64,000 nt of DNA from Mesostigma viride (taxonomy: Eukaryota; Streptophyta; Mesostigmatophyceae; Mesostigmatales; Mesostigmataceae), in the NCBI GenBank assembly GCA_009746045.1, contig RPFO01000392.1, forward strand, positions 1,378,964 through 1,442,963. Reading direction: 5' to 3'. Position numbers and translations under genes: made by a program. Position 1 is the first letter of the stretch, and each line of letters begins with the position of its first letter. Below the pieces are notes generated by a model that saw nothing but the letters and a program-made list of their open reading frames with translations, was not told where the DNA came from and did not search any database. Below, piece after piece: positions 1 through 13,095 of this stretch.

Positions 1-76
1 ATGTTTGTATGATCATCGTCCACCTCTAAAACAAATTAACTTTAAATCTGCACCCAGTTAACCACACCCCCTCGAA

Positions 77-602
77 ATGACTCGATGGTTGCAGACAACA
101 AATGTCAGAAGAAGAACAAAAAAAAATGCTTCGGAAACCACAAGCGGCAAAAAGGAAAAGCCGATGACGAATTTAGAGACCCTCTCGGAGGATGTGCCGG
201 AGTTGGTTTCTTCGGATGACGAGTTTGAATACTCAAAACATCAAGGGGACAAGTTCTTGAGAAAGCATGGAAGGTGTTTGTGACAAACGCGGTTTGTGGA
301 ATGGAATAAAAAAAAACTACTTCCGAGGAATAGTAACTTGTTTTATAAAATAATAAATTAATGTTTATGAATTTTTTTTGTTCGTTTTTTTCCTCTGAAA
401 AAAGATGGAGTCCGAGATCGTGAATGAAGTCTACGGAAGCGTCCTTCAAAACTCTTTCAAACAAGTTCGCTTTCTGTCGCGTGTCATATTCGAGGAAGTT
501 CGAGTCGGCGCAGGAGAAGGACAGGCCGCCACTTGGCCGTTTTATTGGCGTTTGATTCGTTCAGCCAAAATGGAGAGAATTTATGTACGCCCAGCTAGCT
601 GA
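77..602 (+). other. possible exons of an unrecognised gene
   Basis: Two short open stretches (77-283 and 405-602) are separated by AT-rich DNA that could be an intron. The first is rich in Lys, Glu and Ser, with an acidic tail (SSDDEFEY). The second begins at an ATG directly after an AAAAAAG tract and encodes a mixed, partly basic stretch. Neither matches a family I recognise. They may belong to the same transcription unit as the MYND ORF downstream, because the spacing and the AT-rich gaps are alike. The exon borders are guesses. Confidence 0.2.
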
Positions 603-883
603 TATGAACTTCTGTATTCAAGAGGGTTTTTCAGACCACAGATGGATCTAAGAGTGCCCATAAGACCAAGGAACGGTTAGTTCCGCCTTTTGGTGTCGTT
701 CATTACAAGAGGGGCCAAAGATAAGAGTTGGGGGGAAAGAGGAAGGGGCTCAGCTGTGGGTGCACCTACGGGCGGCATTTTAACCCGAATGTTACGCATT
801 CTCTGCGCGTGGGGGCTGATGCATGTGTGGGGCAGTACCCCCTCAACATGAACTTTTCTTGCTCTCTGACCCGATCGTGAGGG

Positions 884-1171
884 ATGGGGAATCGCATGCG
901 TAGTACGCGAAAGTGCTCCAAGGAGGGGTGTGGGTGCGAAACAGGACCTCATATCAAGTGGTGTAGAGGATGTAGGGATGCCAGATATTGCAGTGAGGAG
1001 TGCCAGCGTGCGGACTGGAGTAGGCATAAGGATAGATGCGAACGTCTGAGGCAAGCGAGGGAGGTGCTGGCAGGGGTGAAGTGGGGGGTTAACGTGACGA
1101 CGATACTGGATAAAACTATGGGGTCTGATGTCGACTTCTCCTTCAACTTCCACGACGGCTCTGCCTCTTAG
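884..1171 (+). CDS. MYND-type zinc-finger protein (short or one exon)
   Basis: This 95-residue reading frame contains a clear MYND zinc finger at about residues 11-52: Cys11, Cys16 or Cys18, Cys27, Cys30, Cys36, Cys40, His48 and Cys52, with the typical Tyr-Cys and Trp-x2-His-x3-Cys endings. MYND fingers bind two zinc ions and usually mediate protein-protein contacts, often in chromatin or regulatory proteins. Nothing catalytic follows; the frame ends after about 40 more residues. The DNA after it (1172-1275) is AT-rich and ends CGCAG, like a 3' splice site, so this could be one exon of a longer gene. The partner or substrate cannot be inferred. The zinc finger itself is secure; the limits of the gene are not. 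Confidence 0.6.
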   Translation: MGNRMRSTRKCSKEGCGCETGPHIKWCRGCRDARYCSEECQRADWSRHKDRCERLRQAREVLAGVKWGVNVTTILDKTMGSDVDFSFNFHDGSAS

Positions 1172-1510
1172 AAAAACTTGAAAATGTAGAGTATAAGCTT
1201 GTTTATATGATGTTATATTTAATGTTTAATGTTTAATGGTTTATAACGTATCATTTTTCCTCCTACGCGCAGGAAATGGTGGAGGTTAAGGAGAGTTTGG
1301 CCAAAAGGCAAAGGACCGACACAACTTTCGACATAATGGAAGGAGTCTTCCATTGTACATCAAAAAATAGTCGAGGATTACTGGCTCGCTTCCGACTCGA
1401 CTCCTCGTCCGAGTCCGGTGATACCGACAGTGTCAAAGTCTGGAAGGTTTCAGCACATCAATCGCAACATTGAATAGATAATGTTTATCGCCATATTGCT
1501 GTTCGACAAT

Positions 1511-1530
1511 GTTGCGCCTTGGGCGTTTCT
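1511..1530. repeat. GC-rich intronic palindrome copy
   Basis: The segment reads GTTGCGCCTTGGGCGTTTCT, with GCGCC and GGCGT arms around a short centre. It lies in an AT-rich, intron-like segment between 1447 and 1644. The same core recurs at 2520, 16181, 16256, 16409, 16491, 16639, 16716, 18397, 18469 and 19369. Confidence 0.6.
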
Positions 1531-2519
1531 TTGGCGCCAAATTTAAACCTTCGTATTAATAAACAAGTACAATAAAAAAATTTCAAAAACGTTTTTTGAA
1601 TTTTATTTTTCCGGGGCCGGTATGTTATCGTAACTTTGTCGCAGATGTCCGGTTCGACGGAAGATTCGTCCGATTCGTCTAGTCACCTCCTGTATGGAGG
1701 ATTGGCAACGACTTCACAACACCAAGCGGTTGCCACTGTCATTCAGAGTGTTGCTCGCTCAATAGGGGCGCCGTCGCAAGTGTGATGTGTCCACTTGCAA
1801 GAAAACGCTCTCGGATTTGACTTGTATTGCCGAAAGCACGAAGAACATTCTCGTCACAATCGAAAATGCCCTCAGTCCGCGGTTATTGGAATGGCGGGCG
1901 CCCTCGACCTGGATTGGCGGGGGGCCCTGCGACTTCGCCTGGACATGACTGTCGGAGAGGTCGTGGGTGTAAATTTTGATTTCACCAGGGGAGACGAGTA
2001 CTTCCTTGAAGATTGGATAGTCAAAGACTCCGCGACAGGTGCGGACTTGGCAAAGGGAGGCTACGTTGCCGGCGCCAGAAAATGGTTGGAGTAGCTTGAG
2101 ATGCTGTTTTGATGACGACACCTTTGCCGACTCGCGGTGACACGGATGTAGAGCGAACTTTATCGGCGTATGTGTTTTGCACTCGCCGACATTCCGCTGA
2201 TAACTCAACGAGAGTTCGATTTTTTCGCGTGGAACAAAAAGCCAAAGCGATTGTATCCGGCGTGAAGGCGATTGTGGAGGAGGAGCAGGATTCTCTGGTT
2301 GCAGAGTATTTGGAGAGAAGTGGCCCCGATGAAGACGAGGAGGTCCGAAATCTATCCTGACACCGGCAACAAGGAGGCAAAGTTGGTGGCCGCCAAAGAA
2401 GAGATGTTCGCTCGTGTCGATGAAATGGGCGCGAAAGAGGTTCCGAGAGTTCGCTCGATCGGTTGTTGCAAAACCTGCAGAGAGTGGAACGAGTCGCGGG
2501 ACAGTCTATATTGATATGA

Positions 2520-2540
2520 GTTGCGCCCGCCGGCGTTTCT
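2520..2540. repeat. GC-rich intronic palindrome copy
   Basis: This is another copy of the GTTGCGCC...GGCGTTTCT palindrome, with a perfect GCGCCCGCCGGCG-type centre. A weaker relative, GGCCCCCAGGGCGTTTC, lies at about 2660-2680. Both sit in a gap between exon-like ORFs. Confidence 0.5.
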
Positions 2541-3188
2541 CTGGTCTTGAATGCCCCCCTCTACATACACATTATATTGTCTGGACATTCGTATGTAGTG
2601 ACAATCGTAGTCGATGTGATTGCCATTCGTTTGTACGTAGAAAGTGGTTGTTGAGGAAGTTGGCCCCCAGGGCGTTTCTTTGTTGCATTTTCTTCAAATT
2701 TTAGCTCGCTATAAATAGATGAAGATGACTTAATAAATGCCAGTTTTTTTTAATAATATAAACTACTCGCGGCCGGTATGTTCTGGTTTCGCAGATGTCC
2801 AGTCGACGGTCGACATAAGGGGACGTCCATATCAGGACGCTGTTTTCCGGATTTTTGAGAAGGATCCCGAAAAGAAGTGCCGGGATAGGAAATGTAAAAA
2901 GCTGTCAATTACCGGACATGGGTCTGTGTGGGGAACACATCGTAGCTTTTGGAAAGGACATGATTTCCCGTCATTTGCAACAATACGTTGACAACAATTG
3001 TGGTGGGAGGGGCGCAGATGGACGTCCTTCTTGAGGATGGAGTGGACGGAGCCAAAAGGGCTGTAATTCGGCTGTCGGAAATGGATGATGACAAAGAGGA
3101 CGTGAACATTCGCCTTAAGAGGCACGACGATAAACGGCCGATGTGTGTTTGGGTCTCGAGGAGGTGGCGGATGAGAGGCAGGTCTTCC

Positions 3189-6100
3189 ATGATGCCCGTC
3201 AATGGAGCCTGAATCCTCTTCATTTCTTAATGGAGGAATTCATTACATTATAATGCCAACCATGTACGTAGACAGCCATGATGACACCATGGGAGCCTGA
3301 ATCCTCATCATTTAATTACATGACATCCATGTACGTAGGCAGCCATGATGACACCATGGGAGCCTGAATCCTCATCATTTTTCTTTGCCAATCCATGTAC
3401 GTAGTAGCCAGCCATGATGACACCATGGAGCCTGAATCCTCATCATTAATTACATACATGCCATCCATGTACGTAGACGGGCCATGATGACACCATGGGA
3501 GCCTGAATCCTCATCATTAATTACATAATGCCATCCATGTACGTAGACAGCCATGATGACACCATGGGAGCCTGAATCCTCATCATTAATTACTTGACAT
3601 CCATGTACGTAGACGGCCATGATGACACCATGGGAGCCTGAATCCTCTCATTAATTACATAAATGCCAACCATGTACGTAGACAAGCCATGATGACCCAT
3701 GGGAGCCTGAATCCTCATCATTAATTACATAATGCCATCCATGTACGTAGACGGGCCATGATGACACCATGGGAGCCTGAATCCTCATCATTTATTTTTG
3801 ACATCCATGTACGTAGGCCAGCCATGGAGACACCATGGGAGCCTGAATCCTCCTCATTAATTACATTGCCACCATGTACGTAGACAAGCCATGATGACCC
3901 ATGGGAGCCTGAATCCTCATCATTAATTACATAAATGCCATCCATGTAGTAGACGGGCCATGATGACACCATGGGAGCCTGAATCCTCCTCATTAATTAC
4001 TTGACATCCATGTACGTAGACAAGCCATGATGACACCATGGGAGCCTGAATCCTCATCATTAATTACATTGCCATCCATGTACGTACGTAGGCAGCCATG
4101 ATGACACCATGGGAGCCTGAATCCTCATCATTAATTACATAAATGCCATGTCACATGACCAGCCATGGGACACCATGGGAGCCTGAATCCTCATCATTAA
4201 TTACATAATGCCACAATGTACGTAGACAAGCCATGATGACACCATGGGAGCCTGAATCCTCATCATTAATTACATATGAACCATGTACGTAGGCCAATGA
4301 TGACACCATGGGAGCCTGAATCCTCATCATTAATTACATTGCCAATCCATGTACGTAGGCCAGCCATGATGACACCATGGGAGCCTGAATCCTCATCATT
4401 AATTACATACATGCCACACACGTAGACGGGCCATGATGACACCATGGGAGCCTGAATCCTCATCATTTTTTCTTGACATCCATGTACGTAGGCCAGCCAT
4501 GATGACACCATGGGAGCCTGAATCCTCATCATTTTACATGAACATCCATGTACGTAGACAGCCATGATGACACCATGGGAGCCTGAATCCTCATCATTAA
4601 TTACATAATGCCATCCATGTACGTAGACAGCCATGATGACACCATGGGAGCCTGAATCCTCATCATTTTACATTCTTGACATCCATGTACGTAGACGGCC
4701 ATGATGACACCATGGGAGCCTGAATCCTCATCATTTTTTCTTGACATCCATGTACGTAGGCCAGCCATGAGACACCATGGGAGCCTGAATCCTCTCATTA
4801 ATTACATAAATGCCAACCATGTACGTAGACAAGCCATGATGACCCCATGGGAGCCTGAATCCTCATCATTAATTACATAAATGCCATCCATGTACGTAGA
4901 CGGGCCATGATGACACCATGGGAGCCTGAATCCTCATCATTTACTATTCCTTGACATCCATGTACGTAGGCCAGCCATGGAGACACCATGGGAGCCTGAA
5001 TCCTCATCATTAATTACATAAATGCCAACCATGTACGTAGACAAGCCATGATGACACCATGGGAGCCTGAATCCTCTCATTAATTACATAAATGCCAACC
5101 ATGTACGTAGACAAGCCATGATGACACCATGGGAGCCTGAATCCTCATCATTAATTACATACATGCCATCCATGTACGTAGACAGGCCATGATGACACCA
5201 TGGGAGCCTGAATCCTCATCATTTACTATTCCTTGACATCCATGTACGTAGGCCAGCCATGATGACACCATGGGAGCCTGAATCCTCCTCATTAATTACA
5301 TAAATGCCAACCATGTACGTAGACAAGCCATGATGACCCATGGGAGCCTGAATCCTCATCATTAATTACATAAATGCCATCCATGTACGTAGACGGGCCA
5401 TGATGACACCATGGGAGCCTGAATCCTTATCATTTACTATTCCTTGACATCCATGTACGTAGGCCAGCCATGAGACACCATGGGAGCCTGAATCCTCATC
5501 ATTAATTACATAAATGCCAACCATGTACGTAGACAAGCCATGATGACACCATGGGAGCCTGAATCCTCCTCATTAATTACATAAATGCCAACCATGTACG
5601 TAGACAAGCCATGATGACACCATGGGAGCCTGAATCCTCATCATTAATTACATACATGCCATCCATGTACGTAGACAGGCCATGATGACACCATGGGAGC
5701 CTGAATCCTCATCATTTACTATTCCTTGACATCCATGTACGTAGGCCAGCCATGGAGACACCATGGGAGCCTGAATCCTCCTCATTAATTACATAAATGC
5801 CAACCATGTACGTAGACAAGCCATGATGACACCATGGGAGCCTGAATCCTCATCATTTACTACATAAATGCCATCCATGTACGTAGGCCAGCCATGATGA
5901 CACCATGGGAGCCTGAATCCTCCTCATTAATTACATAAATGCCAACCATGTACGTAGACAAGCCATGATGACACCATGGGAGCCTGAATCCTCATCATTA
6001 ATTACTTGCCATCCATGTACGTAGACGGGCCATGATGACACCATGGGAGCCTGAATCCTCATCATTACTATTCCTTGACATCCATGTACGTAGGCCAGCC

Positions 6101-9100
6101 ATGATGACACCATGGGAGCCTGAATCCTCTCATCTATTCATTACATAAATGCCAACCATGTACGTAGACAAGCCATGATGACACCATGGGAGCCTGAATC
6201 CTCATCATTTACTATTCCTTGACATCCATGTACGTAGGCCAGCCATGATGACACCATGGGAGCCTGAATCCTCTCATTAATTACATAAATGCCAATCCAT
6301 GTACGTAGACCAGCCATGATGACACCATGGGAGCCTGAATCCTCATCATTAATTACATAATGCCATCCATGTACGTAGACGGGCCATGATGACACCATGG
6401 GAGCCTGAATCCTCTCATTAATTACTATGCCAATCCATGTACGTAGACAGCCATGATGACACCATGGGAGCCTGAATCCTCATCATTTTCTTAAATGCCA
6501 TCCATGTACGTAGACGGGCCATGATGACACCATGGAGCCTGAATCCTCATCATTAATTACATAAATGCCATTCATGTACGTAGGCCAGCCATGGAGACAC
6601 CATGGGAGCCTGAATCCTCATCATTAATTACATAAATGCCACCATGTACGTAGACAAGCCATGATGACACCATGGGAGCCTGAATCCTCATCATTAATTA
6701 CATGAACCATCCATGTACGTAGGCCAGCCATGATGACACCATGGGAGCCTGAATCCTCATCATTAATTTTTTGCCAACCATGTACGTAGGCCAGCCATGA
6801 TGACACCATGGGAGCCTGAATCCTCCTCATTAATTACATACATGCCACCACGTACGACGGGCCATGATGACACCATGGGAGCCTGAATCCTCCTCATTTA
6901 CTATTCTTTGACATCCATGTACGTAGACGGCCATGATGACACCATGGGAGCCTGAATCCTCATCATTTTTTTTCTGACATCCATGTACATACGTAGGCCA
7001 GCCATGATGACACCATGGAGCCTGAATCCTCATCATTAATTACATACATAAATGCCATGTATCATCATGATGACCCATGGGAGCCTGAATCCTCATCATT
7101 AAATACATAAATGCCACGGTCCATGTACGTAGACGGGCCATGATGACACCATGGGAGCCTGAATCCTCATCATTAATTACATAAATGCCAACCATGTACA
7201 TACGGGCAATGATGACACCATGGGAGCCTGAATCCTCATCATTAATTACATAAATGCCAACCATGTACGTAGGCCAGCCATGATGACACTATGGGAGCCT
7301 GAATCCTCATCATTAATTTTATACATGCCAACAACGTAGACGGGCCATAATGACACCACGGGAGCCTGAATCCTCATCATTTTTTTTTCTTTGACATCCA
7401 TGTACGTAGGCCAGCCATGATGACACCATGGGAGCCTGAATCCTCATCATTTTTACTGAGACATCCATGTACGTAGGCCAGCCATGATGACACCATGGGA
7501 GCCTGAATCCTCATCATTAATTACATACATGCCATCCATGTACGTAGACGGGCATGATGACACCATGGGAGCCTGAATCCTCATCATTTACTATTCCTTG
7601 ACATCCATGTACGTAGACGGGCCATGATGACACCATGGGAGCCTGAATCCTCATCATTTTTTTTTCATCCATCCATGTACGTAGGCCAGCCATGATGACA
7701 CCATGGAGCCTGAATTCTCATCATTAATTACATACATGCCATCCATGTACGTAGACAGGCCATGATCTGACACCATGGGAGCCTGAATCCTCATCATTTA
7801 CTATTCCTTGACATCCATGTACGTAGACGGGCCATGATGACACCATGGGAGCCTGAATCCTCATCATTTACTATTCCTTGACATCCATGTACGTAGGCAA
7901 GCCATGGAGACACCATGGGAGCCTGAATCCTCATCATTAATTACATAAATGCCATCCATGTACGTAGACGGGCCATGATGACACCATGGGAGCCTGAATC
8001 CTCCTCATTAATTACATAAATGCCAACCATGTACGTAGACAAGCCATGATGACACCATGGGAGCCTGAATCCTCATCATTTACTATTCCTTGACATCCAT
8101 GTACGTAGGCCAGCCATGATGACACCAATGGAGCCTGAATCCTCCTCGTTAATTACATAAATGCCAACCATGTACGTAGACAAGCCATGATGACCCCATG
8201 GGAGCCTGAATCCTCATCATTTACTATTCCTTGACATCCATGTACGTAGACGGGCCATGATGACACCATGGGAGCCTGAATCCTCATCATTTACTATTCC
8301 TTGACATCCATGTACGTAGGCCAGCCATGATGACACCAATGGAGCCTGAATCCTCATCATTAATTACATACATAAATGCCATGATCATCAATGACCCCAT
8401 GGGAGCCTGAATCCTCATCATTAAATACATAAATGCCACGGTCCATGTACGTAGACGGGCCATGATGACACCAATGGAGCCTGAATCCTCATCATTAATT
8501 ACATAAATGCCAACCATGTACATACACGGGCAATGATGACACCATGGGAGCCTGAATCCTCATCATTAATTACATAAATGCCAACCATGTACGTAGGCCA
8601 GCCATGATGACACTATGGGAGCCTGAATCCTCATCATTAATTTCATACATGCCAACAACACGTAGACGGGCCATAATGACACCACGGGAGCCTGAATCCT
8701 CATCATTTTTTTTTCTTTGACATCCATGTACGTAGGCCAGCCATGATGACACCATGGGAGCCTGAATCCTCATCATTTTTTTTCTGAGACATCCATGTAC
8801 GTAGGCCAGCCATGATGACACCATGGGAGCCTGAATCCTCATCATTAAATACATACATGCCATCCATGTACGTAGACAGGCCATGATGACACCATGGGAG
8901 CCTGAATCCTCATCATTTACTATTCCTTGACATCCATGTACGTAGACGGGCCATGATGACACCATGGGAGCCTGAATCCTCATCATTTTTTTTTCTTTGA
9001 CATCCATGTACATACGTAGGCCAGCCATGATGACACCAATGGAGCCTGAATTCTCATCATTAATTACATACATGCCATCCATGTACGTAGACAGGCCATG

Positions 9101-11795
9101 ACATCTGACACCATGGGAGCCTGAATCCTCATCATTTACTATTCCTTGACATCCATGTACGTAGACGGGCCATGATGACACCATGGGAGCCTGAATCCTC
9201 ATCATTTTTTTTTCTTTGACATCCATGTACATACGTAGGCCAGCCATGATGACACCAATGGAGCCTGAATCCTCATCATTAATTACATACATAAATGCCA
9301 ACCATGTACATACACGGGCAATGATGACACCAATGGAGCCTGAATCCTCATCATTAATTACATAAATGCCAACCATGTACATACACGGGCAATGATGACA
9401 CCATGGGAGCCTGAATCCTCATCATTTTTTTTTTCTTTGACATCCATGTACATACGTAGGCCAGCCATGATGACACCAATGGAGCCTGAATCCTCATCAT
9501 TAATTACATACATGCCATCCATGTACGTAGACAAGCCATGATGACACCATGGGAGCCTGAATCCTCATCATTAATTACATACATGCCATCCATGTACGTA
9601 GACAGGCCATGATGACACCATGGGAGCCTGAATCCTCATCATTTACTATTCCTTGACATCCATGTACGTAGGCCAGCCATGGAGACACCATGGGAGCCTG
9701 AATCCTCCTCATTAATTACATAAATGCCAACCATGTACGTAGACAAGCCATGATGACCCCATGGGAGCCTGAATCCTCATCATTAATTACATAAATGCCA
9801 TCCATGTACGTAGACGGGCCATGATGACACCATGGGAGCCTGAATCCTCCTCATTAATTACATAAATGCCAACCATGTACGTAGACAAGCCATGATGACA
9901 CCATGGGAGCCTGAATCCTCATCATTTACTATTCCTTGACATCCATGTACGTAGGCCAGCCATGATGACACCAATGGAGCCTGAATCCTCCTCGTTAATT
10001 ACATAAATGCCAACCATGTACGTAGACAAGCCATGATGACCCCATGGGAGCCTGAATCCTCATCATTTACTATTCCTTGACATCCATGTACGTAGACGGG
10101 CCATGATGACACCATGGGAGCCTGAATCCTCATCATTTACTATTCCTTGACATCCATGTACGTAGGCCAGCCATGATGACACCAATGGAGCCTGAATCCT
10201 CTTCATTTTCTTAATGAGAGGATTCAGGTTACATAAATGCCAACCATGTAGGTAGACAAGCCATGATGACACCATGGGAGCCTGAATCCTCATCATTAAA
10301 TACATAAATGCCATCCATGTACGTAGGCCAGCCATGGAGACACCATGGGAGCCTGAATCCTCCTCATTAATTACATAAATGCCAACCATGTACGTAGACA
10401 AGCCATGATGACACCATGGGAGCCTGAATCCTCATCATTTACTATTCCTTGACATCCATGTACGTAGGCCAGCCATGATGACACCAATGGAGCCTGAATC
10501 CTCCTCGTTAATTACATAAATGCCAACCATGTACGTAGACAAGCCATGATGACCCCATGGGAGCCTGAATCCTCATCATTTACTATTCCTTGACATCCAT
10601 GTACGTAGACGGGCCATGATGACACCATGGGAGCCTGAATCCTCTTCATTAATTACATAAATGCCAACCATGTACGTAGACGGGCCATGATGACACCATG
10701 GGAGCCTGAATCCTCATCATTTTTTTTATGAAACATCCATGTACGTAGGCCAGCCATGATGACACCATGGGAGCCTGAATCCTCATCATTTTTTTTTCTT
10801 TGACATCCATGTACGTAGACGGGCCATGATGACACCATGGGAGCCTGAATCCTCATCATTAATTACATACATGCCATCCATGTACGTACACGGGCCATGA
10901 TGACACCATGGGAGCCTGAATCCTCATCATTTACTATTCCTTGACATCCATGTACGTAGGCCAGCCATGGAGACACCATGGGAGCCTGAATCCTCATCAT
11001 TTTTTTTATGAGACATCCATGTACGTAGGCCAGCCATGATGACACCATGGGAGCCTGAATCCTCGTCATTTTTTTTTTGACATCCATATACGTAGACGGG
11101 CCATGATGACACCATGGGAGCCTGAATCCTCATCATTAATTACATACATGCCAACAATGTAGGTAGACAAGCCATGATGACACCATGGGAGCCTGAATCC
11201 TCATCATTTATTTTATGAGACATCCATGTACGTAGGCCAGCCATGATGACACCATGGGAGCCTGAATCCTCATCATTTCTTTTTCTTTGACATCCATGTA
11301 CGTAGGCCAGCCATGATGACACCATGGGAGCCTGAATCCTCCTCATTAATTACATACATGCCATCCATGTACGTACACGGGCCATGATGACACCATGGGA
11401 GCCTGAATCCTCCTCATTTACTATTCCTTGACATCCATGTACGTAGGCCAGCCATGGAGACACCATGGGAGCCTGAATCCTCATCATTAATTACATAAAT
11501 GCCAACCATGTACGTAGACAAGCCATGATGACACCATGGGAGCCTGAATCCTCCTCATTAATTACATAAATGCCAACCATGTACGTAGACAAGCCATGAT
11601 GACACCATGGGAGCCTGAATCCTCATCATTAATTACATACATGCCATCCATGTACGTAGACAGGCCATGATGACACCATGGGAGCCTGAATCCTCATCAT
11701 TTACTATTCCTTGACATCCATGTACGTAGGCCAGCCATGGAGACACCATGGGAGCCTGAATCCTCATCATTAAATACATAAATGCCATCCATGTA
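3189..11795 (+). repeat. satellite array, ~71-72 bp unit, forward arm
   Basis: About 8.6 kb of head-to-tail units share the core GGGAGCCTGAATCCTCATCA, followed by a variable AT-rich linker and then CCATGTACGTAG and CCATGATGACACC. At least three linkers alternate: ATTACATAAATGCCA, TACTATTCCTTGACAT and a T-run plus CTTTGACAT. Length changes occur mainly in the linker and around GGGCC/GGCC. Roughly 120 units are present, estimated from length divided by unit. Within each unit CCATG and CATGG form a short dyad. Open frames across the array, up to 270 codons on the minus strand, arise because many units are 72 bp and hence a multiple of three. Frequent indels make coding unlikely. Confidence 0.95.
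7030..8800 (+). repeat. higher-order repeat inside the satellite (~1.3 kb period)
   Basis: A string of variant units beginning near 7040 recurs beginning near 8370, about 1.32 kb later: a shortened linker ending ATGATGACCC, then AAATACATAAATGCCACGG, then GACACTATGGG, then a CATAATGACACCACGGG unit. The variants keep their order and spacing. This points to block duplication rather than single-unit expansion. A third, inverted copy lies at 12.4-12.82 kb. Confidence 0.75.
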
Positions 11796-12822
11796 ATTAA
11801 TGATGAGGATTCAGGCTCCCATGGTGTCATCATGGCCCGTCTACGTACATGGATGTCAAGGAATAGTAAATGATGAGGATTCAGGCTCCCATGGTGTCAT
11901 CATGGCTTGTCTACGTACATGGTTGGCATTTATGTAATTAACGAGGAGGATTCAGGCTCCCATAATGTCTCATGGCTGGCCTACGTACATGGATGTCAAG
12001 GAATAGTAAATGATGAGGATTCAGGCTCCCATGGTGTCATCATGGCCCGTCTACGTACATGGATGGCATGTATGTAATTAATGATGAGGATTCAGGCTCC
12101 ATGGTGTCATCATGGCCCGTCTACGTATATGGATGTCAAAGAAAAAAAAATGACGAGGATTCAGGCTCCCATGGTGTCATCATGGCTGGCCTACGTACAT
12201 GGATGTCAAAAAAAATGATGAGGATTCAGGCTCCCATGGTGTCATCATGGCCCGTCTACGTACATGGATGGCATGTATGTAATTAATGATGAGGATTCAG
12301 GCTCCCATGGTGTCATCATGGCTGTCTACGTACATGGATGTCATGTAGTAAATGATGAGGATTCAGGCTCCCATGGTGTCATCATGGCTGGCCTACGTAC
12401 ATGGATGTCTCAGAAAAAAAATGTGAGGATTCAGGCTCCCATGGTGTCATCATGGCTGGCCTACGTACATGGATGTCTCAAAAAAAATGATGAGGATTCA
12501 GGCTCCCGTGGTGTCATTATGGCCCGTCTACGTGTTGTTGGCATGTATGAAATTAATGATGAGGATTCAGGCTCCCATAGTGTCATCATGGCTGGCCTAC
12601 GTACATGGTTGGCATTTATGTAATTAATGATGAGGATTCAGGCTCCCATGGTGTCATCATGGCTTGTCTATGTACATGGTTGGCATTTATGTAATTAATG
12701 ATGAGGATTCAGGCTCCATTGGTGTCATCATGGCCCGTCTACGTACATGGGTGGCATTTATGTATTTAATGATGAGGATTCAGGCTCCCATGGGGTCATC
12801 ATGGCTTGTCTACGTACATGGA
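11791..12822 (-). repeat. satellite array, inverted arm
   Basis: From about 11791-11795 the same satellite continues in reverse-complement orientation (TGATGAGGATTCAGGCTCCC on the + strand) for about 1.03 kb, then stops at unique DNA. The switch happens within a shared ATGTA, without spacer. The units carry the same diagnostic variants, in the same order, as the forward units from about 8.40 kb onward (CCACGGG, GACACTATGG, CCAATGG, and the deleted ACAACACGTAG linker). This arm is therefore a copied and inverted block of the array. Confidence 0.93.
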
Positions 12823-13089
12823 GTCATATTGATTCATGGAACAATGAGATACCATTCTTAATTGAAAATTGTTCTTGATACTTTCACATGCATGCCCGGA
12901 ATCGTGAATTTGTGCGGGTTTCCATGATGACAATCCTCATTGAATTCTTGAGCACACAATATTGAGCAATTTAGGGGCACTTCGGCAATGTTGACCATTT
13001 TCATTCATGATCAATAAAATTAACATTTAATGCAATAAATACATATTCCACTCATTTTAATAAACCATGCAAAAACTTTACAAGCACGC
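12823..13089. other. unique spacer between two tandem arrays
   Basis: About 270 bp of AT-rich DNA lies between the satellite and the minisatellite. No gene, RNA or terminal repeat is recognisable in it. Confidence 0.6.
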
Positions 13090-13095
13090 TCAAGC

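Larger units (their letters stand above)
1276..3212 (+). other. exon-like ORF series, unknown protein(s)
   Basis: Several open stretches (about 1276-1446, 1645-1784, 1795-2094, 2109-2360, 2414-2513, 2780-2991 and 2988-3212) lie between AT-rich segments that look like introns. Two of these segments end with very similar junctions, GGCCGGTATGTT...CGCAG followed by ATGTCC, at 1617-1650 and 2773-2800. Two also contain the GC-rich palindrome that occurs in introns near 18-19 kb. The predicted peptides are charged (for example EMVEVKESLAKRQR, and a CCKTCREW motif near 2470), with no domain I recognise. The last stretch runs into the first satellite unit, so the satellite boundary truncates whatever gene this was. 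Confidence 0.25.

Noticed and set aside
8570-9382. 270-codon minus-strand ORF in the satellite
   Set aside because: It is generated by 72-bp units that happen to lack stops. Neighbouring units carry 1-2 base indels that break the frame, and there is no domain.
10195-10235. Second orientation switch in the satellite (GAGAGGATTCAGG)
   Set aside because: It is a short palindromic patch of about 20 bp inside one unit; the flanking units stay in forward orientation.
3189-12822. CRISPR-like array of repeats and spacers
   Set aside because: The variable parts are only a few linker variants, not unique spacers. There are no cas genes and the context is eukaryotic.
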